Origin: Rhodosalinus sp041365695
GTDB taxonomy: Bacteria > Pseudomonadota > Alphaproteobacteria > Rhodobacterales > Rhodobacteraceae
Reading direction: 5' to 3'
Length of the DNA: 64,000 nucleotides
Assembly (NCBI RefSeq): GCF_041365695.1
Contig: NZ_JBGFSJ010000002.1
Span: 124,001-188,000, forward strand
Part shown: one piece after another, positions 61,764 through 64,000 of the stretch
How positions within the stretch are numbered: the stretch's first letter is position 1
How the letters are laid out: each line of letters opens with the position of its first letter
Program-made: the position numbers and the translations under genes
Notes under the pieces: model-generated
The model's database searches: none
Told to the model about the DNA's origin: nothing
Seen by the model: the letters and a program-made list of their open reading frames with translations, nothing else

Positions 61764-63385
61764 CCGCCCCGCGCGAGGTTGCGCAGCTCGAATTTCTGGA
61801 TCTTGCCCGTGGAGGTCTTGGGAAGCTCCCGGAACACGACGGCCTTCGGCGTCTTGAAGCCCGCGAGACGTTCGCGCGTGAAGGCGATCAGCTCCTCCTC
61901 GCCGATCTCGACGCCGTCCTTCAGTTCCACGAAGGCGCAGGGCACCTCGCCCCATTTATCGTCGGGCTTGGCCACGACGGCGCAAAGCAGGACGGCCGGA
62001 TGCGCCATCAGCACGCCCTCCACCTCGACCGACGAGATGTTCTCGCCCCCCGAGATGATGATGTCCTTGGCGCGGTCCTGGATCTTCAGATAGCCGTCCG
62101 GGTGCTGCACCGCGATGTCGCCGGAATGATAGAGACCGTGGCGGAACGCCTCGCGGGTGGCCTCGGGGTTCTTGAGGTATCCCTTCATCACCCCGTTGCC
62201 GCGAAAGACGATCTCGCCCTGGGTGCGGCCGTCCATCGGCACCTGGCCGCCGGTTTCGTCGACGACGCCCACATGCTCCATGAAGGGCATGGCGACACCC
62301 TGGCGGGCCTTCATCGCCGCGCGGTCGTCGCCCTCTAGCGCCTCCCATTGCGGGCCCCATGTGCACTCCGTGGCTGGGCCGTAGGTCTCGGTCAGCCCGT
62401 AGACATGGGTGATGTTGAAGCCCATGGGCTCGATCGCCGCCAGCGTCGCCGGCGCGGGCGGCGCGCCCGCCGTGAAGACCTCCACCGTGTGGTCGAACTC
62501 GCGCCGCTCCTCGGGCTTGGCGTTGATCAGCATGTTGAGCACGATGGGCGCGCCGCCGAAATGGGTCACCTTCTCGTCGGCGATGGCGTCGAAGATGGGT
62601 TTCGCGGCGATGTCGCGGCAGCAGACCACGGTGCCGCCCACCACGGGCATCATCCAGGTGTGGCACCAGCCGTTGCAGTGAAAGAGCGGCACGATGGTCA
62701 GGTAGCGCGGGCGCAGCGTCATCCGCCAGGAGATCACCTGCCCCATGGCGTTCAGGTAGGCGCCGCGGTGATGGTAGACGACGCCCTTGGGCCGGCCCGT
62801 CGTGCCGGAGGTGTAGTTGAGCGCGATGCTCTCCCACTCGTCCTCGGGCATGATCCACTCGAAGTCCTCGGCGCCGGTGCGCAGAACCTCCTCGTATTCG
62901 GGATACTCGCCCAGGTGATGGGCGCCGGCCACATCGTCGGCCACCTCGATCACGGCGGGGGCGGGGCCTTCCATCCGCTCGATCGCATCGGCCGCCAGCG
63001 GGATGAACTGCGCATCGCAGAGCAGCACGCGCGCCTGGCCGTGATCGAGGATGTAGGCCACCGTGTCGGCGTCGAGGCGCACGTTGATGGTGTTCAGGAT
63101 CGCGCCGCAGGCGGGCACGCCGAAATGCGCCTCCGCCTGGGCGGGCACGTTGGGCAGAAGCGTGGCCACCACGTCGCCCGGCCGAACCCCGATGCCCTGA
63201 AGCGCGGAGGCCAGGCGCGTGACCCGCGCCGCGTAGTCGCGGTAGCTTCGCCGGACGGGGCCGTAGACCACGGCATCCTCGTCGGGAAAGACCTCGGCCG
63301 CGCGCTTCAGGAACGACAGCGGCGTGAGCGGCGTGTAGTTCGCCACGTTCTTTTCCAGCCCGGTCTCGTCGGCCAGCCAACCCAT
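61760..63385 (-). CDS. Acyl-CoA synthetase, AMP-binding (medium/long-chain fatty acid CoA ligase)
   Basis: 541 aa from MGWLADETGLEKNVANYTPL, with GGGAGG before the ATG. The ATP motif is ALNYTSGTTGRPKGVVYHH. Later motifs are THVYGLTETYGP, GYLKIQDRAKDIIISGGENIS and the catalytic lysine in SSTGKIQK-like form (KTSTGKIQKFELR). It activates a carboxylic acid to its CoA ester. In roseobacters similar enzymes include DmdB-type methylmercaptopropionate ligases, but chain length or DMSP-related use cannot be read here. Confidence 0.9.
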   Translation of the reverse strand: MGWLADETGLEKNVANYTPLTPLSFLKRAAEVFPDEDAVVYGPVRRSYRDYAARVTRLASALQGIGVRPGDVVATLLPNVPAQAEAHFGVPACGAILNTINVRLDADTVAYILDHGQARVLLCDAQFIPLAADAIERMEGPAPAVIEVADDVAGAHHLGEYPEYEEVLRTGAEDFEWIMPEDEWESIALNYTSGTTGRPKGVVYHHRGAYLNAMGQVISWRMTLRPRYLTIVPLFHCNGWCHTWMMPVVGGTVVCCRDIAAKPIFDAIADEKVTHFGGAPIVLNMLINAKPEERREFDHTVEVFTAGAPPAPATLAAIEPMGFNITHVYGLTETYGPATECTWGPQWEALEGDDRAAMKARQGVAMPFMEHVGVVDETGGQVPMDGRTQGEIVFRGNGVMKGYLKNPEATREAFRHGLYHSGDIAVQHPDGYLKIQDRAKDIIISGGENISSVEVEGVLMAHPAVLLCAVVAKPDDKWGEVPCAFVELKDGVEIGEEELIAFTRERLAGFKTPKAVVFRELPKTSTGKIQKFELRNLARGG

Positions 63386-63486
63386 GTCGGACCCTCCCTT
63401 TCCCTGCACGGGCGGAGCCTATAGGGAAATATTGTTGCGCCGCAAGACGGCCTTGCGACAGGATCGGAAGAGAGCGCGAGGCAGCG

Positions 63487-64000
63487 ATGATCATCTCGCC
63501 CGGGCGGACCTATGTCTTCGTCCACATTCCCAAGACCGGCGGCACGTCGCTTGCGCTCGCGCTGGAGGCGCGGGCGATGCGGGACGACATCCTGATCGGC
63601 GACACGCCCAAGGCGCGGCGCCGCAAAAGGCGCCTCGAGAGCGTGCGGACCCGCGGCCGGCTCTGGAAGCACGCGACGCTCGCCGACATCGACGGGCTCG
63701 TCAGCGTCCAAGATCTCGACAGGCTTTTCGCCTTCACGCTGGTGCGCAATCCCTGGGACCGGCTGGTCAGCTACTACTGCTGGCTGCGCGCGCAGCGTTT
63801 CGATCACGAGGCGGTTCGCCTCGCGCGAAAGCTGGAATTCGCGGCGTTTCTCGCCCATCCGCACACGCAGGCGAGCCTGCGCGCCGCGCCCTACGGGTAC
63901 TACATGACCGACGCGCGCGGGCGGGAGCGGGCCGACCTCTACATCCGGCTCGAACGGTTCGAGGAGGACGCCGCGCCGCTTTTCGCCCATCTGGGGGTCC
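63487..64000 (+). CDS. Sulfotransferase family protein, truncated by the window end
   Basis: At least 171 aa visible from MIISPGRTYVFVHIPKTGGT. The 5'-phosphosulfate loop (FVHIPKTGGTSLALALE) and the 3'-phosphate motif (TLVRNPWDRLVSYY) are clear, so it should use PAPS to sulfate a carbohydrate or other acceptor. Such genes are frequent in marine Rhodobacteraceae, often for surface glycans. Acceptor unknown. Confidence 0.88.
   Translation, partial: MIISPGRTYVFVHIPKTGGTSLALALEARAMRDDILIGDTPKARRRKRRLESVRTRGRLWKHATLADIDGLVSVQDLDRLFAFTLVRNPWDRLVSYYCWLRAQRFDHEAVRLARKLEFAAFLAHPHTQASLRAAPYGYYMTDARGRERADLYIRLERFEEDAAPLFAHLGV

Overview
The window looks like chromosome from a high-GC alphaproteobacterium of the Rhodobacteraceae/Roseobacter type. 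The markers are a GcrA cell-cycle regulator, a phosphatidylcholine synthase, TAXI-type TRAP transport, a Zur box of alphaproteobacterial form, FnrL/FNR-like TTGAT-N4-ATCAA boxes, and tight ATGA/GTGA gene overlaps. No rRNA or tRNA gene, insertion sequence, integrase-bounded island or CRISPR array was seen. Nearly all the DNA is coding and no region stands out clearly as foreign.

Layout. 1-0.8 kb: start of a TonB-dependent receptor behind a cobalamin riboswitch. 0.8-8.4 kb: a catabolic and uptake cluster (IclR regulator, Rieske oxygenase, glutamine-synthetase-like ligase, TAXI binding protein, DUF1850 protein, fused TRAP permease). 8.4-11.6 kb: zinc uptake (zur-znuCB divergent from a His-rich znuA, with a Zur box between). 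11.7-16.3 kb: two unknown small genes, then the Anbu proteasome-like operon (circularly permuted ATP-grasp, alpha-E, transglutaminase, Anbu). 16.5-21.8 kb: a probable glucosylglycerate module (GH13_18 phosphorylase, GpgS-like glycosyltransferase, HAD phosphatase), interrupted by a DUF6746-type gene with an in-frame amber codon and a cytochrome c gene. 22-27.1 kb: bfd-bfr iron storage and an RND efflux pair. 27.4-31.5 kb: ybjN, proC, a tRNA-binding protein, a hydroxyacid dehydrogenase, then convergent tdk and DCC genes. 31.5-38.8 kb: rimO, gcrA, an ABC-2 permease, an EamA exporter, pcs, a degenerate M48-like membrane protein and a SPOR protein.

38.8-45.1 kb: nucleoside salvage (cdd-deoA-deoB-add-upp, mostly overlapping) followed by asnB. 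45.3-55.7 kb: maeB, ruvCAB, a DUF1127 gene with a strong terminator, prmA, MATE and MFS transporters, and a cupin whose metal-site spacing resembles DMSP lyases. 56-64 kb: a YeeE/YedE sulfur transporter behind an FNR-like box, priA, transaldolase, DUF484-xerC, an acyl-CoA synthetase, and a sulfotransferase cut by the window end.

How genes work together. The 2-8.4 kb cluster suggests uptake, gamma-glutamylation and Rieske oxygenation of an unidentified, probably amine-bearing compound. The 16.5-21.8 kb genes would make and recycle glucosylglycerate. Three FNR-like boxes (cytochrome c, bfd-bfr, YeeE) suggest shared oxygen or redox control. Three convergent gene pairs end on one shared CTAG tetranucleotide. 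All functions are inferred from sequence reading alone; no database search was possible.
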